NCBI RefSeq assembly: GCF_900188095.1
Contig: NZ_FZOT01000001.1
Span: 496,001-560,000, forward strand
Direction of reading: 5' to 3'
From: Noviherbaspirillum humi
GTDB taxonomy: Bacteria > Pseudomonadota > Gammaproteobacteria > Burkholderiales > Burkholderiaceae_D
Length of the DNA stretch: 64,000 nt
Shown here: in pieces, positions 37,772-47,258 of the stretch
Layout of the letters: every line of letters begins with the position of its first letter
Position numbering within the stretch: the stretch's first letter is position 1
Made by a program: the position numbers and the translations under genes
Notes under the pieces: model-generated
What the model saw: the letters and a program-made list of their open reading frames with translations, nothing else
What the model was told of the DNA's origin: nothing
Databases searched by the model: none

Positions 37772-39709
37772 GTGAGCAACCTGGTCCGCAGCTTCCATGA
37801 GTACAGCAACTGGCGCACTGGAGTCGCTTCGGCGCTGTCGCGCTATGAAGCGTGGATGGACAGCGCCGAACTTGGCGATGCAGCCTGCCGGCAGCGTATC
37901 GAGGCGATCAGGGCGCGGCTCGCCAACGACAAGCTGACGATTGCCTTCGTCGCCGAATTCTCGCGCGGCAAGTCGGAACTGATCAACGCCATTTTCTTTG
38001 CCGACTACGGCCAGCGCATCCTGCCTTCGTCAGCCGGCCGCACCACCATGTGCCCCACCGAACTGATGTATGACGACAGCCTGCCGCCGTCGATCCGGCT
38101 GCTGCCGATCGAGACACGGGCCGACGCCCAATCCACCAGCGATCTGAAGGAGCAAAGCCACGCCTGGACCGTGCTGCCGCTCGACATCGCCAGCGCCGAC
38201 GGCATGCTGGAAGCCTTCAAGCAGGTCAGCCTGACCAAGCGCGTGCCGGTCGAGGAGGCCAGGCGCTATGGCTTGTTCGACGAGAGCGATGCCGATGCCG
38301 CGCTTACCGTGGATGCCGCCGGCACCGTCGAGATATCGCAGTGGCGCCATGCAATCGTCAACTTCCCGCATCCCTTGCTGAAGGAAGGCTTGGTCATCAT
38401 CGACACGCCGGGCCTGAATGCCATCGGCACCGAGCCGGAACTGACGCTCAACCTCATCCCGAACGCCCATGCGGTGCTGTTCGTGCTGGCTGCCGATACC
38501 GGCGTCACCAAGAGCGACATCGACATCTGGCGCAGCCACATCGGCAGCGCCCCTGGCCGCATGGTGGTGCTCAACAAGATCGACAGCATGTGGGACGAGC
38601 TGCGCAGCCCGGCCGAGGTGGAGGCCCAGATCGAGCAGCAAGCCGAGAACGCCGCCGTCCTGCTCGGCCTCGATCAGAGCCAGGTTTTCCCCGTATCGGC
38701 CCAGAAGGGCCTGGTGGCCAAGGTGAATCAGGATGCCGGCCTGCTGGACAGAAGCCGTCTGCCGCAGCTGGAGAGCGCCATGTCGAGCGAGCTGATTCCC
38801 TGCAAGCAGGACATCATCCGCTCGCAACTGCTGCGCGACATCGAAGAAATCAATGCCGGCCGCCAGTCGCTCCTGTCTGCGCGCATGCGCAACGTGGTGG
38901 AGCAGCTGGTGGAGCTGAAGAGCCTGCGCGGCAAGAACCAGGGCATCATCCTGCACATGATGAAGCGCATCGACCTCGAGAAGAAGGAGTTCGACAGCAG
39001 CCTCGTCACCCTGCAGGGCACGCGCGCCGTATTCACCCGCCTGTCGAACGAGGTCTTCACTTCCCTCGGCATGGACAACCTGAAGGGAGGCATCCGCAAG
39101 GCGCGGGATGAAATGAGCAGCAGCCGCTTTTCCACCGGCCTGCGCCAGGCGGTGCGCGAATTCTTCGACGAGGTGCATGACAGCCTCTCGGTCTCCGCCC
39201 GCAAGGTGGAAGAGATCAGCGAGATGATGAACGCGATGTACCGCAAGTTCTCTGGCGAGCACGGCCTGGCGCTGAGCGCGCCGCCCAGCTTCTCGCTCGA
39301 CCGCTATGTGGTCGAAATCCGCGCCATCGAACGCATTTACCAGAGCCAGTTCGGCACCGCCGCGCTGCTGACCACGCCGCAGATGGTGCTGATGCAGAAA
39401 TTCTTCGACTCCATCGCTTCCCGCGTGAAGCAGGCTTTCGCCCGCGCCAACCGCGACGTCGATGCTTGGCTGAAGATGGTGATGGCGCCGCTCGAATCCC
39501 AGATCTACGAGCACAAGGTGCAGCTGCGCCAGCGCCGGCAGTCGATCGAGCGCATTCATGAAGCCACCGGCAGCCTGGAGGAAAAACTCGAGGCGCTGGA
39601 AGCGATGCAGGCCGATCTCGCCGCCAAGCAGACCACCCTGGCGATGCATGAATCCGGGCTCAGGAATGCCGTCATGGCTGAACTCGCGGCGGCGCGCATG
39701 GCAGCCTGA
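37772..39709 (+). CDS. Bacterial dynamin-like GTPase
   Basis: 645-residue large GTPase. P-loop AEFSRGKS (61-68), a switch region with SSAGRTTMCP (86-95), G3 DTPG (211-214) and G4 NKID (268-271) define a dynamin-superfamily G domain. A long helical remainder follows (about 300-645), strongly coiled-coil toward the C-terminus (about 580-630). No transmembrane hairpin is evident, so membrane contact, if any, is peripheral. GTG start with GAGGG upstream. The gene lies 49 bases after mutM, and its stop overlaps the mutY start (TGATG), so it is probably co-translated with mutY. Function unknown; a link to DNA damage or membrane remodelling under oxidative stress is only inferred. Confidence 0.87.
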   Translation: MSNLVRSFHEYSNWRTGVASALSRYEAWMDSAELGDAACRQRIEAIRARLANDKLTIAFVAEFSRGKSELINAIFFADYGQRILPSSAGRTTMCPTELMYDDSLPPSIRLLPIETRADAQSTSDLKEQSHAWTVLPLDIASADGMLEAFKQVSLTKRVPVEEARRYGLFDESDADAALTVDAAGTVEISQWRHAIVNFPHPLLKEGLVIIDTPGLNAIGTEPELTLNLIPNAHAVLFVLAADTGVTKSDIDIWRSHIGSAPGRMVVLNKIDSMWDELRSPAEVEAQIEQQAENAAVLLGLDQSQVFPVSAQKGLVAKVNQDAGLLDRSRLPQLESAMSSELIPCKQDIIRSQLLRDIEEINAGRQSLLSARMRNVVEQLVELKSLRGKNQGIILHMMKRIDLEKKEFDSSLVTLQGTRAVFTRLSNEVFTSLGMDNLKGGIRKARDEMSSSRFSTGLRQAVREFFDEVHDSLSVSARKVEEISEMMNAMYRKFSGEHGLALSAPPSFSLDRYVVEIRAIERIYQSQFGTAALLTTPQMVLMQKFFDSIASRVKQAFARANRDVDAWLKMVMAPLESQIYEHKVQLRQRRQSIERIHEATGSLEEKLEALEAMQADLAAKQTTLAMHESGLRNAVMAELAAARMAA

Positions 39710-40848
39710 TGAAGCGAACGCTGGCAGGCACGCCGCCTGAATCCCAGGCGGCTTCCGCTTTTTCCGATCCCGGTTTCTCCGCCGACGTCATCGCCTGGCA
39801 GAAGCGCCATGGCCGGCATGCGCTGCCATGGCAGAACACGCGCAATGCCTACCGGGTGTGGCTGTCGGAAATCATGCTGCAGCAAACCCAGGTCGCGACC
39901 GTCATTCCCTACTACCAACGTTTCCTCGATCGCTTCCCCACGGTGGAAGCGCTGGCGGCCGCGCCTCAGGAAGAGGTAATGGCGCTCTGGAGCGGGCTGG
40001 GCTATTACTCCCGCGCCCGCAACCTGCACCGCTGCGCCCAGCAGGTGGTGAGCCAGTACGGCGGACGCTTTCCGGGCGATCCGGCGCTGCTGGCGGAACT
40101 GCCTGGCATCGGCCGCTCGACCGCCGCCGCCATCGCCGCCTTTTCCTATGGCACCCGCGCCGCCATCCTCGATGGCAACGTCAAGCGGGTCTTCGCCCGC
40201 GTCTTCGGCATCGAGGGCGTGGTCACTTCCAAGCCGGTGGAAGATCAGATGTGGCTGCGCGCCGTCGCCCTGCTGCCGGAGGAGGGCATCGAAGCCTATA
40301 CCCAGGGGCTGATGGACCTCGGCGCCACCATCTGCACGCGCAGCAAGCCGGCCTGCGAGCGCTGCCCGCTGGCGGCGCGCTGCGTGGCGCGCGCCACCGG
40401 CCGGACGAATGCGCTGCCGGCGCGGGCGCCGAAGAAAGCCGTGCCGGAAAAGCATGCGGTGATGCTGGTCATCACCCATGGCGGCGACTTGCTGCTGGAG
40501 CAGCGGCCGGGCAGCGGCATCTGGGGCGGGTTGCTGTCTCTTCCCCAGGCGGGCGGCATGGAGCCGCAGGCGCTGGCGCCGGAACTGCTGCAGCAGGAAG
40601 TCCTGGCCGCCGCAGCCGCCTTCGGCGAGCCGGCGTCGCTGCAGCGCCTGCAGACCTTCACCCACCAGTTCACCCATTTCAAGCTGCATGTGCAGCCTTT
40701 CCAGGTGGAGCTCAAGCAGCGCATCGCCATGGCATCCGAGGGCATCCATGTCTGGCTGCCGCTCGCCGGCATCGAGCCGGCGCCGCTGCCGGCGCCGGTC
40801 AAGCGTCTGTTGCTCGGGTTGTTTGGCCAGGCCGACCTGTTTTCCTAA
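39709..40848 (+). CDS. mutY: A/G-specific adenine glycosylase
   Basis: Removes adenine mispaired with 8-oxoguanine. The 379-residue enzyme has the catalytic glutamate region WLSEIMLQQTQV (Glu54), the helix-hairpin-helix LPGIGRSTA followed by the catalytic aspartate in ILDGNVKRV, the [4Fe-4S] loop Cx6Cx2Cx5C (CTRSKPACERCPLAARC), and a C-terminal Nudix-like domain for 8-oxoG recognition. Its ATG overlaps the dynamin gene stop by one base. The final bases overlap the stop of the convergent diguanylate cyclase. Confidence 0.97.
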   Translation: MKRTLAGTPPESQAASAFSDPGFSADVIAWQKRHGRHALPWQNTRNAYRVWLSEIMLQQTQVATVIPYYQRFLDRFPTVEALAAAPQEEVMALWSGLGYYSRARNLHRCAQQVVSQYGGRFPGDPALLAELPGIGRSTAAAIAAFSYGTRAAILDGNVKRVFARVFGIEGVVTSKPVEDQMWLRAVALLPEEGIEAYTQGLMDLGATICTRSKPACERCPLAARCVARATGRTNALPARAPKKAVPEKHAVMLVITHGGDLLLEQRPGSGIWGGLLSLPQAGGMEPQALAPELLQQEVLAAAAAFGEPASLQRLQTFTHQFTHFKLHVQPFQVELKQRIAMASEGIHVWLPLAGIEPAPLPAPVKRLLLGLFGQADLFS

Positions 40849-41960
40849 TCGACCCACTCCACCCGGTTGCGGCCGAGCTGCTTGGCGCGATACAGGCCGG
40901 CATCGGCGCGGGCAATCAGGTCGGTCACCTTTTCGCCCGGCCGGTACTGGGCGACGCCGATCGAGAGTGAAATGTGGCGCTGCTCCATGACGCGGGAAAA
41001 GTCGAGGAACTGGGCATAGACGCGCAGGCGCTCCGCATGCACCACCGCGCCCTTCAGGTCGGTCTCGGGCAGGATCAGCATGAATTCGTCGCCGCCGAAG
41101 CGGCCGAGGATGTCGCTGTCGCGCACGCTGTCGCGGGCAATGCGGGCGAAGTCGCGCAGCACCGTGTCGCCGGCCAGGTGGCCATGGCTGTCGTTGATCT
41201 GCTTGAAGTGGTCGACGTCGATCAGGCAGAGCGAGAACGATGCCGAGCGCGCGCCGCAGGTCAGGCGCGCCCGCTCCAGGTCCATCTGCAGCTGGCGCCG
41301 GTTGTAGAGGCCGGTGAGGTCATCGCGGATCGAGCGTTCTTCGTAGTGCTCGAGCTGGTGCCGGGTCGCGCGCAGGGTCAGGCGCAGGGTCTGGATCTGC
41401 TTGCCGACGGCAATCATCGCCGGCAGGGTCAGCGCAAGAACGAACCATTGCAGCAGCCCGGCGCGGAATTCCATGCCATAGCCTTCGACCTGCGCATGCG
41501 CCAGCACGATGCCCAGGTGCGACAGCAGGCACAGCATGGCCAGCAGGGTGATGGTGCTGGTGGTCAGGCGGCATACGCCGAAGGAGAATGCCACCAGCAT
41601 GAAGGGCACCAGGGCGATGCGGGTCGACGGCTCGAGGTAGGCCACCAGCAGCATGGTCGCCAGCGCCGCGCCGATCTGCGGCAGCACCAGGCTGGGATCG
41701 GCCATACGCAGATGGGCGCCGCTGCGGAACACGGCGTAGAACATCAGCACCCAGCCGAGCACCCCGGCGGCAGCGGCGATGAAGCTGGTGCCGCCGATGA
41801 AGCCTTGATAGTAGAAGATGAACAGGCTGAGCGCGTACAGCAGCGAGGTCAGGCTGATCGGCGAAATCTCAGGCAGGTGGCTGGCCTGGCCGGCCTTGCG
41901 CCGTTCGGGCAATCCTGCCTGAAGGGCATTGCGGGTGTCGTCCATTGTAAGCATGTGCAT
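40845..41960 (-). CDS. Membrane-bound diguanylate cyclase
   Basis: Predicted c-di-GMP synthase of about 371 residues. A short N-terminal tail is followed by about six hydrophobic helices forming a compact membrane sensor (roughly residues 35-200, MASE-like but not assigned) and a GGDEF domain. Active site GGDEF and I-site RDSD five residues before it are intact. Several in-frame ATGs (41960, 41954, 41945) compete as start and none has a strong Shine-Dalgarno; the longer frame upstream was rejected as low-quality sequence. The stop codon overlaps that of mutY, a tail-to-tail arrangement. Confidence 0.88.
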   Translation of the reverse strand: MHMLTMDDTRNALQAGLPERRKAGQASHLPEISPISLTSLLYALSLFIFYYQGFIGGTSFIAAAAGVLGWVLMFYAVFRSGAHLRMADPSLVLPQIGAALATMLLVAYLEPSTRIALVPFMLVAFSFGVCRLTTSTITLLAMLCLLSHLGIVLAHAQVEGYGMEFRAGLLQWFVLALTLPAMIAVGKQIQTLRLTLRATRHQLEHYEERSIRDDLTGLYNRRQLQMDLERARLTCGARSASFSLCLIDVDHFKQINDSHGHLAGDTVLRDFARIARDSVRDSDILGRFGGDEFMLILPETDLKGAVVHAERLRVYAQFLDFSRVMEQRHISLSIGVAQYRPGEKVTDLIARADAGLYRAKQLGRNRVEWVD

Positions 41961-42150
41961 TCTTGCTGAACCGGGTGAATCGGAGGCCGCGGCAGCGGCC
42001 CGGCGGTTTTCCTTATTTATCGTACGAAGCGACCGGGAGGTTCTTGCGGACACACAAGCGAAATGGCCTTGCGGCAATAGATCGGCGCGCAGGTCCGAAC
42101 TGCTCAAAGGCGGAAACAGTGGAGCGGGACAGGCGGGAAAGGCCGCGGGG

Positions 42151-42777
42151 TCAGAGAATGTCGTGCTGCTTCAGGTATTTCTGAACGATTGCCAGGCGGT
42201 CGAGCGGATCGTCCAGCTCCAGCAGCTTCTGGCGCGCAGCCAGCGGAATCGGCAGGATTTCGCACCAGCGGTTGGCGACCCAGCCGGCGTCGTCGAAATG
42301 CAGCGGACGGGTGAAGGGGCTGTCGAAATCGCTGCCCTGCTCGGCCTGTCCGACCGCTTCGATATTGGCGATCACCGTTTCCAGGCTGATGGCGCAGCCG
42401 TGAAGATCATCCGTCACCGGTGCCGGCGCTTCCGGCATCAGCATGGCGATGCGGGCTTCCAGCCGCTGATCGGTCAGCACCCGGGTTTCCAGGATGCGAA
42501 AGCGCAGGCCGCCGCGGGTCTGCAGCATCATCAGTCCGAGACTGGGCATTTCCCAGGAAGTGATGTGGGCCAGGCAGCCGACAGCTTCCGGCTCGGCGGC
42601 GGCGCCGACTTCCTGGCCCGACTTGATCAACACCACGCCGAAGGGCAATTCCTCCCGCATGCATTCCCGCACCATGTCGATGTAGCGGGTCTCGAACACG
42701 CGCAGCGGCAGGGCGCCGCCCGGGAACAGGACGGTCTTCAGCGGAAACAGGGGTACCCAGATCGGCTCGGCAGGCAT
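42151..42777 (-). CDS. LON N-terminal domain protein
   Basis: 208-residue stand-alone LON substrate-binding (PUA-like) domain, starting IWVPLFPLKTVLFPGGALPLRVFETRY, without ATPase or protease domains. Such proteins are common in proteobacteria and have no established function. The start lies 17 bases beyond the rapZ stop on the same strand, so it probably ends the ptsN-hprK-rapZ transcript. Confidence 0.88.
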   Translation of the reverse strand: MPAEPIWVPLFPLKTVLFPGGALPLRVFETRYIDMVRECMREELPFGVVLIKSGQEVGAAAEPEAVGCLAHITSWEMPSLGLMMLQTRGGLRFRILETRVLTDQRLEARIAMLMPEAPAPVTDDLHGCAISLETVIANIEAVGQAEQGSDFDSPFTRPLHFDDAGWVANRWCEILPIPLAARQKLLELDDPLDRLAIVQKYLKQHDIL

Positions 42778-42794
42778 GTGGCTGGGATGCCGAA

Positions 42795-43655
42795 TCAGCC
42801 GGCAAGTTCGCGATGACGCCGCAGCACCCGCTCGGTGGCGCCGAAATGCCGCGCCAATTGCTCGACCATGTAGACCGAGCGGTGCTGGCCGCCGGTGCAG
42901 CCGATGGCCACCGTCAGGTAGCTGCGGTTGTCGTTCTTGAAGGAGGGCAGCCAGCGTTCGATGAACTGGCGGATGTCGGTGAGCAGGGCGCCGACCTGTT
43001 GCTGGGATTCGAGGAAGCCGATCACCGGCGCATCGCGGCCGGTGAGCGGGCGCAGCGCCAGGTCGTAAAAGGGATTGGGCAGCACGCGCACATCGAACAC
43101 CATGTCGGCATCGAGCGGCACGCCGTACTTGAAGGCGAAGGATTCGAACAGCAGGGTCAGCGGCGCACGGTCGATCTCGACCAGGTCCTTGATCCAGGAG
43201 CGCAGCTTGTTGGCCGACAGTCCCGAGGTATCGATCACATGGCCCAGGCCCTCGATCGCGGACAGCATTTCACGCTCGCGCATGATGCACTCGGTCAAGG
43301 TCGGCTGGCTCACGGCGCCGCCGGCGAGGCGGTGCGACAGCGGATGGCTGCGCCGGGTTTCGGAGAAGCGGGTGATCAGGGATTCGGTCTTGGACGTCAG
43401 GAACAGGACCTTGACGTCATGACCTTCGGCCTTGAGGGCGTCGATGTCGACCGGGAGGCCCGCCAGGGAATCGGCGCTGCGCACGTCCATCGCCACCGCC
43501 AGGTTGCCGCCGCCTTCTTCCAGGCGGGTTTCAACCAGTTGCCGCAGCAGGCGCGGCGGCAGGTTGTCGACGCAAAAATAACCGGCATCTTCGAGAGCGT
43601 TCAGCCCGACCGATTTTCCGGAACCAGAAATACCTGTAATGAGTACGATGCGCAT
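42795..43655 (-). CDS. rapZ: RNase adapter protein RapZ (YvcJ family NTPase)
   Basis: 286-residue P-loop protein. In E. coli RapZ binds small RNAs and RNase E to control glmS. The Walker A motif GISGSGKS (8-15), DVRS-like loop (MDVRSADS) and the C-terminal [18 protein letters not shown] block are characteristic. The start [13 protein letters not shown] was preferred over a longer frame because it matches the family. It lies immediately after hprK in a PTS-related cluster. Confidence 0.95.
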   Translation of the reverse strand: MRIVLITGISGSGKSVGLNALEDAGYFCVDNLPPRLLRQLVETRLEEGGGNLAVAMDVRSADSLAGLPVDIDALKAEGHDVKVLFLTSKTESLITRFSETRRSHPLSHRLAGGAVSQPTLTECIMREREMLSAIEGLGHVIDTSGLSANKLRSWIKDLVEIDRAPLTLLFESFAFKYGVPLDADMVFDVRVLPNPFYDLALRPLTGRDAPVIGFLESQQQVGALLTDIRQFIERWLPSFKNDNRSYLTVAIGCTGGQHRSVYMVEQLARHFGATERVLRRHRELAG

Positions 43656-43724
43656 GCCGGAATCATACCGCATGCCTTTGCCGGGGCGCAGGGGCCATAT
43701 CCGCCAGGCGCGGGGCACGACACC

Positions 43725-44663
43725 TTATTCGTTGCCCATCGCCTTCTGCTGGCGCTCCATGAATTCCTTCAGGGTGTCGATGCCGCGCAATTGCAGGATG
43801 GTGTTGCGCACCGCCGCTTCCAGCAGGACCGCCAGGTTGCGGCCGGCCTCGACCGGAATCACCACCTTGCGGATCGGCAGGCCCAGCACTTCCTCGGTCT
43901 GCGAATGCAGAGGCAGGCGTTCATAGTTTTCTTCCAGCGTGCTGCGGCGGACGAGATGGACGATCAGTTTCAGGCGCATCTTGCGCCGCACCGCCGTCTC
44001 GCCGAAGATGGTCCGGATGTCGAGCAGGCCCAGGCCGCGCACTTCCAGCAGATTGCGCAGCAGCGGCGGGCAGCGGCCCTCGATCATGTTGGGCGCGATG
44101 CGGGCAAACTCCACCACGTCATCGGCCACCAGGCCGTGATTGCGGGAAATCAGTTCCAGGCCGAGCTCGCTCTTGCCCAGGCCGGATTCGCCGGTGATCA
44201 GCACGCCGACGCCGAGCACGTCCATGAACACGCCATGCATGGTGACGCGCTGCGCCAGTTCCTTGGACAGATAGACGCGCAGGTAGTCGATCACCTGCGC
44301 CGCCGGCAGCGGCGTGGAAAACAGCGGGATATTCTTTTCATCGCACACCGACAGGATGTAGGGCGGCGTTTCCAGCCCCTGGGCGATGATGAAGGCGGGC
44401 GGCTCGCCGCTCACCAGTTCTTCCGTCTGGTAGACGCGGGCGGCCGGCGAAAGGCGGTTGTAATACTCGATTTCCTGATGGCCGAAGACCTGGATGCGGC
44501 CGGGGTGGATCAGATTCAGGTGGCCGACCTGGTCGGCTGCCGAGGTGGCGTCGCCGGTGATGCGGCGTTCACCGCCGGGAAAGCCGGCGAACCAGCCGAG
44601 TTGAAGCGCTTCCCGCGTATCGTCATAGAGTTGCTGTATTGTCAGCAGCGAGGATAGCGGCAT
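43725..44663 (-). CDS. hprK: HPr kinase/phosphorylase
   Basis: Phosphorylates or dephosphorylates HPr at a serine, regulating the phosphotransferase network. The 312-residue protein has an N-terminal DRTGG-like domain and a C-terminal kinase domain with P-loop [15 protein letters not shown] (about 153-167) and the signature [14 protein letters not shown]. In proteobacteria that have ptsN but few sugar PTS genes it is thought to tune the nitrogen-related PTS. It is 15 bases from ptsN. Confidence 0.96.
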   Translation of the reverse strand: MPLSSLLTIQQLYDDTREALQLGWFAGFPGGERRITGDATSAADQVGHLNLIHPGRIQVFGHQEIEYYNRLSPAARVYQTEELVSGEPPAFIIAQGLETPPYILSVCDEKNIPLFSTPLPAAQVIDYLRVYLSKELAQRVTMHGVFMDVLGVGVLITGESGLGKSELGLELISRNHGLVADDVVEFARIAPNMIEGRCPPLLRNLLEVRGLGLLDIRTIFGETAVRRKMRLKLIVHLVRRSTLEENYERLPLHSQTEEVLGLPIRKVVIPVEAGRNLAVLLEAAVRNTILQLRGIDTLKEFMERQQKAMGNE

Positions 44664-44678
44664 GGTCGGTGGCGGGCC

Positions 44679-45146
44679 TCAGGCGTGGATGCTGGGTTCC
44701 CATGCCAGGATGCGGGCATGGACGGAAGCGGTATCGGGATCGGTGGCCAGGGTGGCGCGGAAGGATTCATCCGAAAACATCTCGGCCACTTCGGACAGGA
44801 TTTCGAGGTGATGCTGGGTGACATGATCCGGGATCAGCAGGAACACCAGCAGCTTCACCGGCTGCGCATCGGGCGACTCGAACGGAATCGGTTCCTTCAG
44901 CCGCACGAAGGCAGCCAGCGGCGCCTTCAATCCCTTGATGCGGCCGTGCGGCACGGCGACGCCATGGCCGAGGCCGGTGGAGCCGAGCCGCTCGCGAGCG
45001 AACAGATTGTCCGACACCACGCAGCGGGCGATGCCGCAATTGTTTTCGAAGATCAGGCCTGCCTGCTCGAATGCGCGCTTCTTGCTGGAAACTTCCAGGT
45101 CGAGCACGACATTGTCGCGGGAGAGGATTTTGGCTAGGTTGGTCAT
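44679..45146 (-). CDS. ptsN: Nitrogen-regulatory EIIA (EIIA-Ntr)
   Basis: Phosphoryl-acceptor regulator of the nitrogen PTS. The 155-residue protein has the active-site histidine in GHGVAVPHGRIKG (His67) and the family's FxSPDxxPVxLLxFLLIP-like segment (FESPDAQPVKLLVFLLIP). The start MTNLAKILSRDNV fits family alignments and a TATAAT promoter lies upstream. In relatives the gene usually follows rpoN and hpf; here neither is present and queF is the upstream neighbour. Confidence 0.95.
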   Translation of the reverse strand: MTNLAKILSRDNVVLDLEVSSKKRAFEQAGLIFENNCGIARCVVSDNLFARERLGSTGLGHGVAVPHGRIKGLKAPLAAFVRLKEPIPFESPDAQPVKLLVFLLIPDHVTQHHLEILSEVAEMFSDESFRATLATDPDTASVHARILAWEPSIHA

Positions 45147-45191
45147 GTCGCAGTAGTTTTGATGCGCTGCACAATTCAATTGCTGCCTCGA

Positions 45192-45219
45192 ATTATAGGC
45201 TTCTTTTCGGCTTGCGCAA
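45192..45219 (-). promoter_or_regulatory. Candidate ptsN promoter
   Basis: On the minus strand a perfect TATAAT is preceded at 16 bases by TTGCGC (three of six). It lies about 45 bases before the ptsN start, in a 273-base AT-richer gap (45147-45419) that otherwise shows nothing recognisable. Confidence 0.55.
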
Positions 45220-45419
45220 CGCGAAATCGTCGATGGTGTCATCCCTATGGAACATTCCTATTTATATGGAAAGAATTACATCGATAGCGATTAGCTTAGC
45301 TCATGAAAAACAGATGCCAAGCCATTTCGCGGGAATAGTTAAGCGAAGTTCATGCCTGCAATGCAGCACGCCGCAGGCAGGCTGCGGCGCGTGAAGCGAG
45401 ACGAGGCGGTGGGGATGGG

Positions 45420-46259
45420 TTACTGGCGGGCGTTGCGCAGGTTGGAAGGCCGCTGGCCGGTGGTGAAATTGCTGCGCCAGGGATTGATGTCGAGGCCGCC
45501 CCGCCGGGTATAGCGGGCGTAGACCGACAGTTTCTGCGGCCGGCACTGGCGCAGAATGTCCATGAAAATCCGCTCCACGCACTGTTCATGAAATTCATTG
45601 TGGTTGCGAAAGCCGATCAGGTACTTCAGCAACCTTTCCTGATCGATCTGGGGCCCGACATAGCGGATCTGCACGCTGCCCCAGTCCGGCTGGCCGGTGA
45701 CGAGGCAGTTCGATTTCAGCAGGTGCGACAGCAGGGTTTCCTCGACGATGGCTTCCTCATGGTTGGCGCGCAGCAGGCCGGGATCGGGCGTGTACTGGTC
45801 GACCTCGATGTCGAGCCGGTCCAGCAGCAAGCCTTCCAGCTCGCCCATCTGCAGGGTGGAGAAGGCGTCCGGCGTAGTCAGCTTGACCTGCACCGGCGCG
45901 CCGAAGCCGGCCGAGAGGTCGGCGCGCAGCAACTCCAGCAGGGCTTCCGGCCCGGCGAGCCGGGTCTGGTTCAGGGAATTCAGGTACAGCTTCAGCGATT
46001 TGGATTCGATGATGTTGGGCGAATCCGCCGGCACCGTGAGGGTGGCGATGCCCACCTGCGGCTTGCCGCGCAGGGTGAGCCAGGAGACTTCATAGGCGTT
46101 CCAGATGTCGATGCCGAAGAAGGGCAGGGTGCCGGCGATGCCGATTTCCTCCCGCTTCGCCTGGCGGGCGATGGGAAACAGCACCGAGGGCGCGTACTCG
46201 GCATGGTATTCGGTGGGCTTGCCCAGCGGCGAATCGCCGGGCTGGTCGGATGTGGTCAT
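45420..46259 (-). CDS. queF: NADPH-dependent 7-cyano-7-deazaguanine reductase
   Basis: Reduces preQ0 to preQ1 in queuosine synthesis. The protein is the long (unimodular, 279-residue) form with tandem T-fold halves. Catalytic Cys185 and Asp192 are in [18 protein letters not shown], and the substrate-binding glutamate/histidine region is [16 protein letters not shown]. The preceding gene on the same strand is a queuosine-precursor transporter, supporting a small queuosine unit. A hairpin lies between the two. Confidence 0.96.
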   Translation of the reverse strand: MTTSDQPGDSPLGKPTEYHAEYAPSVLFPIARQAKREEIGIAGTLPFFGIDIWNAYEVSWLTLRGKPQVGIATLTVPADSPNIIESKSLKLYLNSLNQTRLAGPEALLELLRADLSAGFGAPVQVKLTTPDAFSTLQMGELEGLLLDRLDIEVDQYTPDPGLLRANHEEAIVEETLLSHLLKSNCLVTGQPDWGSVQIRYVGPQIDQERLLKYLIGFRNHNEFHEQCVERIFMDILRQCRPQKLSVYARYTRRGGLDINPWRSNFTTGQRPSNLRNARQ

Positions 46260-46275
46260 GAAAAGCGTCTTCGGT

Positions 46276-46310
46276 AAAAAAGGAGCGCCGCTTGTGCGGC
46301 ATCAAGCGGC
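46276..46310 (-). terminator. Hairpin with T-run between yhhQ and queF
   Basis: On the minus strand GCCGCTTG...CAAGCGGC (perfect 8-pair stem, 8-base loop) is followed after five bases by TTTTTT, 16 bases before the queF start codon. It could be a terminator or an attenuator; the gap between stem and T-run is longer than ideal. I saw no preQ1 riboswitch match. Confidence 0.5.
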
Positions 46311-46399
46311 GGTTGCAAAATTTTCAAGCGGGCCCAGTCCTATGACAGACAAGGGCGGGGCCGGTTCTGCGCCGGCTTTCCGTGCGGACAGCCGGCGCC

Positions 46400-47128
46400 T
46401 CAGACCTTGAGCCGGAACGGATTGAAATCGGTCCGTCGGTCATAGTAGTCCTCGTTCTCGCGGCGCTTGAGGAAGTTAACCACCTTGTAGGTCACCGGCG
46501 TCATCACCACCTCCCAGCCGGTCTTCAGCACGTACTGCGCGACGACCACGCTCAGCAGCTGCTGGTTGGACCAGATGCCATAGAAGGCAATGACGTAGAA
46601 CAGGCCCGAGTCCACCAGCTCGCCGCAGATGGTGGAGCCGATGGTCCGCATCCACAGCCGACGGCCTTCCATCTGCACTTTCATCTTCGCCATCACGTAG
46701 CTGTTGACGAAGCTGCCGCACCAGAAGGCGATGATGGAACCGAGCACGATGCGCGGGGTGTTGCCGAACACCGCCTGCAGGTGGGTCTGGTATTCGGCAT
46801 TGAAAGGGTCGGCCGCCGGCTTCAGCGCCAGCACCACGGTCGACATCACGGCAGCGAACAGCAGAGCGCCGAAGCCGGCCCAGATCACGCGCCGGTCGCG
46901 GCCGTAGCCGTAGACCTCGGTCAGGACGTCGCCGAAGATATAGGACACCGGAAAGAACAGCACGCCGGCGCCGAAGGCCACGGTGCCGACGATGGGCAGC
47001 GTCACTTCGGCCGCCTTGGCCGCGCCGATCAGGTTGGAACAGAGCAGCACCGTGACGAAGGAAGCCATCACGAAGTCGTAGTACTTGTAGCTGCCGAGCG
47101 GGCGCGGCGCGGAGTGGTGTGGGTCCAT
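46400..47128 (-). CDS. Queuosine precursor transporter (YhhQ/VUT family)
   Basis: 242-residue inner-membrane protein with six or so hydrophobic helices. Family motifs are visible, such as LLCSNLIGAAK, FPVSYIFGDVLTEVYGYGRDRRVIW and the charged helix FVNSYVMAKMKVQMEGRRLWMRT. E. coli YhhQ takes up preQ0/preQ1. Adjacency to queF fits salvage feeding queuosine synthesis. Two GC-rich inverted repeats lie between it and ilvA. Confidence 0.92.
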   Translation of the reverse strand: MDPHHSAPRPLGSYKYYDFVMASFVTVLLCSNLIGAAKAAEVTLPIVGTVAFGAGVLFFPVSYIFGDVLTEVYGYGRDRRVIWAGFGALLFAAVMSTVVLALKPAADPFNAEYQTHLQAVFGNTPRIVLGSIIAFWCGSFVNSYVMAKMKVQMEGRRLWMRTIGSTICGELVDSGLFYVIAFYGIWSNQQLLSVVVAQYVLKTGWEVVMTPVTYKVVNFLKRRENEDYYDRRTDFNPFRLKV

Positions 47129-47181
47129 GGGCGGAAAGATGATGGGCTGGGCGCGGGTGTCTGTTTCCTTGCGTTATCTTC

Positions 47182-47214
47182 GCATGGCCGTGCGCGGTCT
47201 GCAGGCGGCCATGC
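47182..47214. repeat. Inverted repeat between ilvA and yhhQ
   Basis: GCATGGCCG and CGGCCATGC separated by 15 bases, with a second, shorter GC-rich repeat (GGCGCCG/CGGCGCC) next to it. Possible RNA hairpins after ilvA; no T-run, so not called a terminator. Confidence 0.4.
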
Positions 47215-47258
47215 TTGCGCTGGCGCCGCCGTCCGAGGTCACGGCGCCGGCATCGGCC

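Noticed and set aside
46260-46399. preQ1 riboswitch before queF
   Set aside because: No sequence resembling the conserved aptamer core was found on the minus strand; only a hairpin with T-run is seen.
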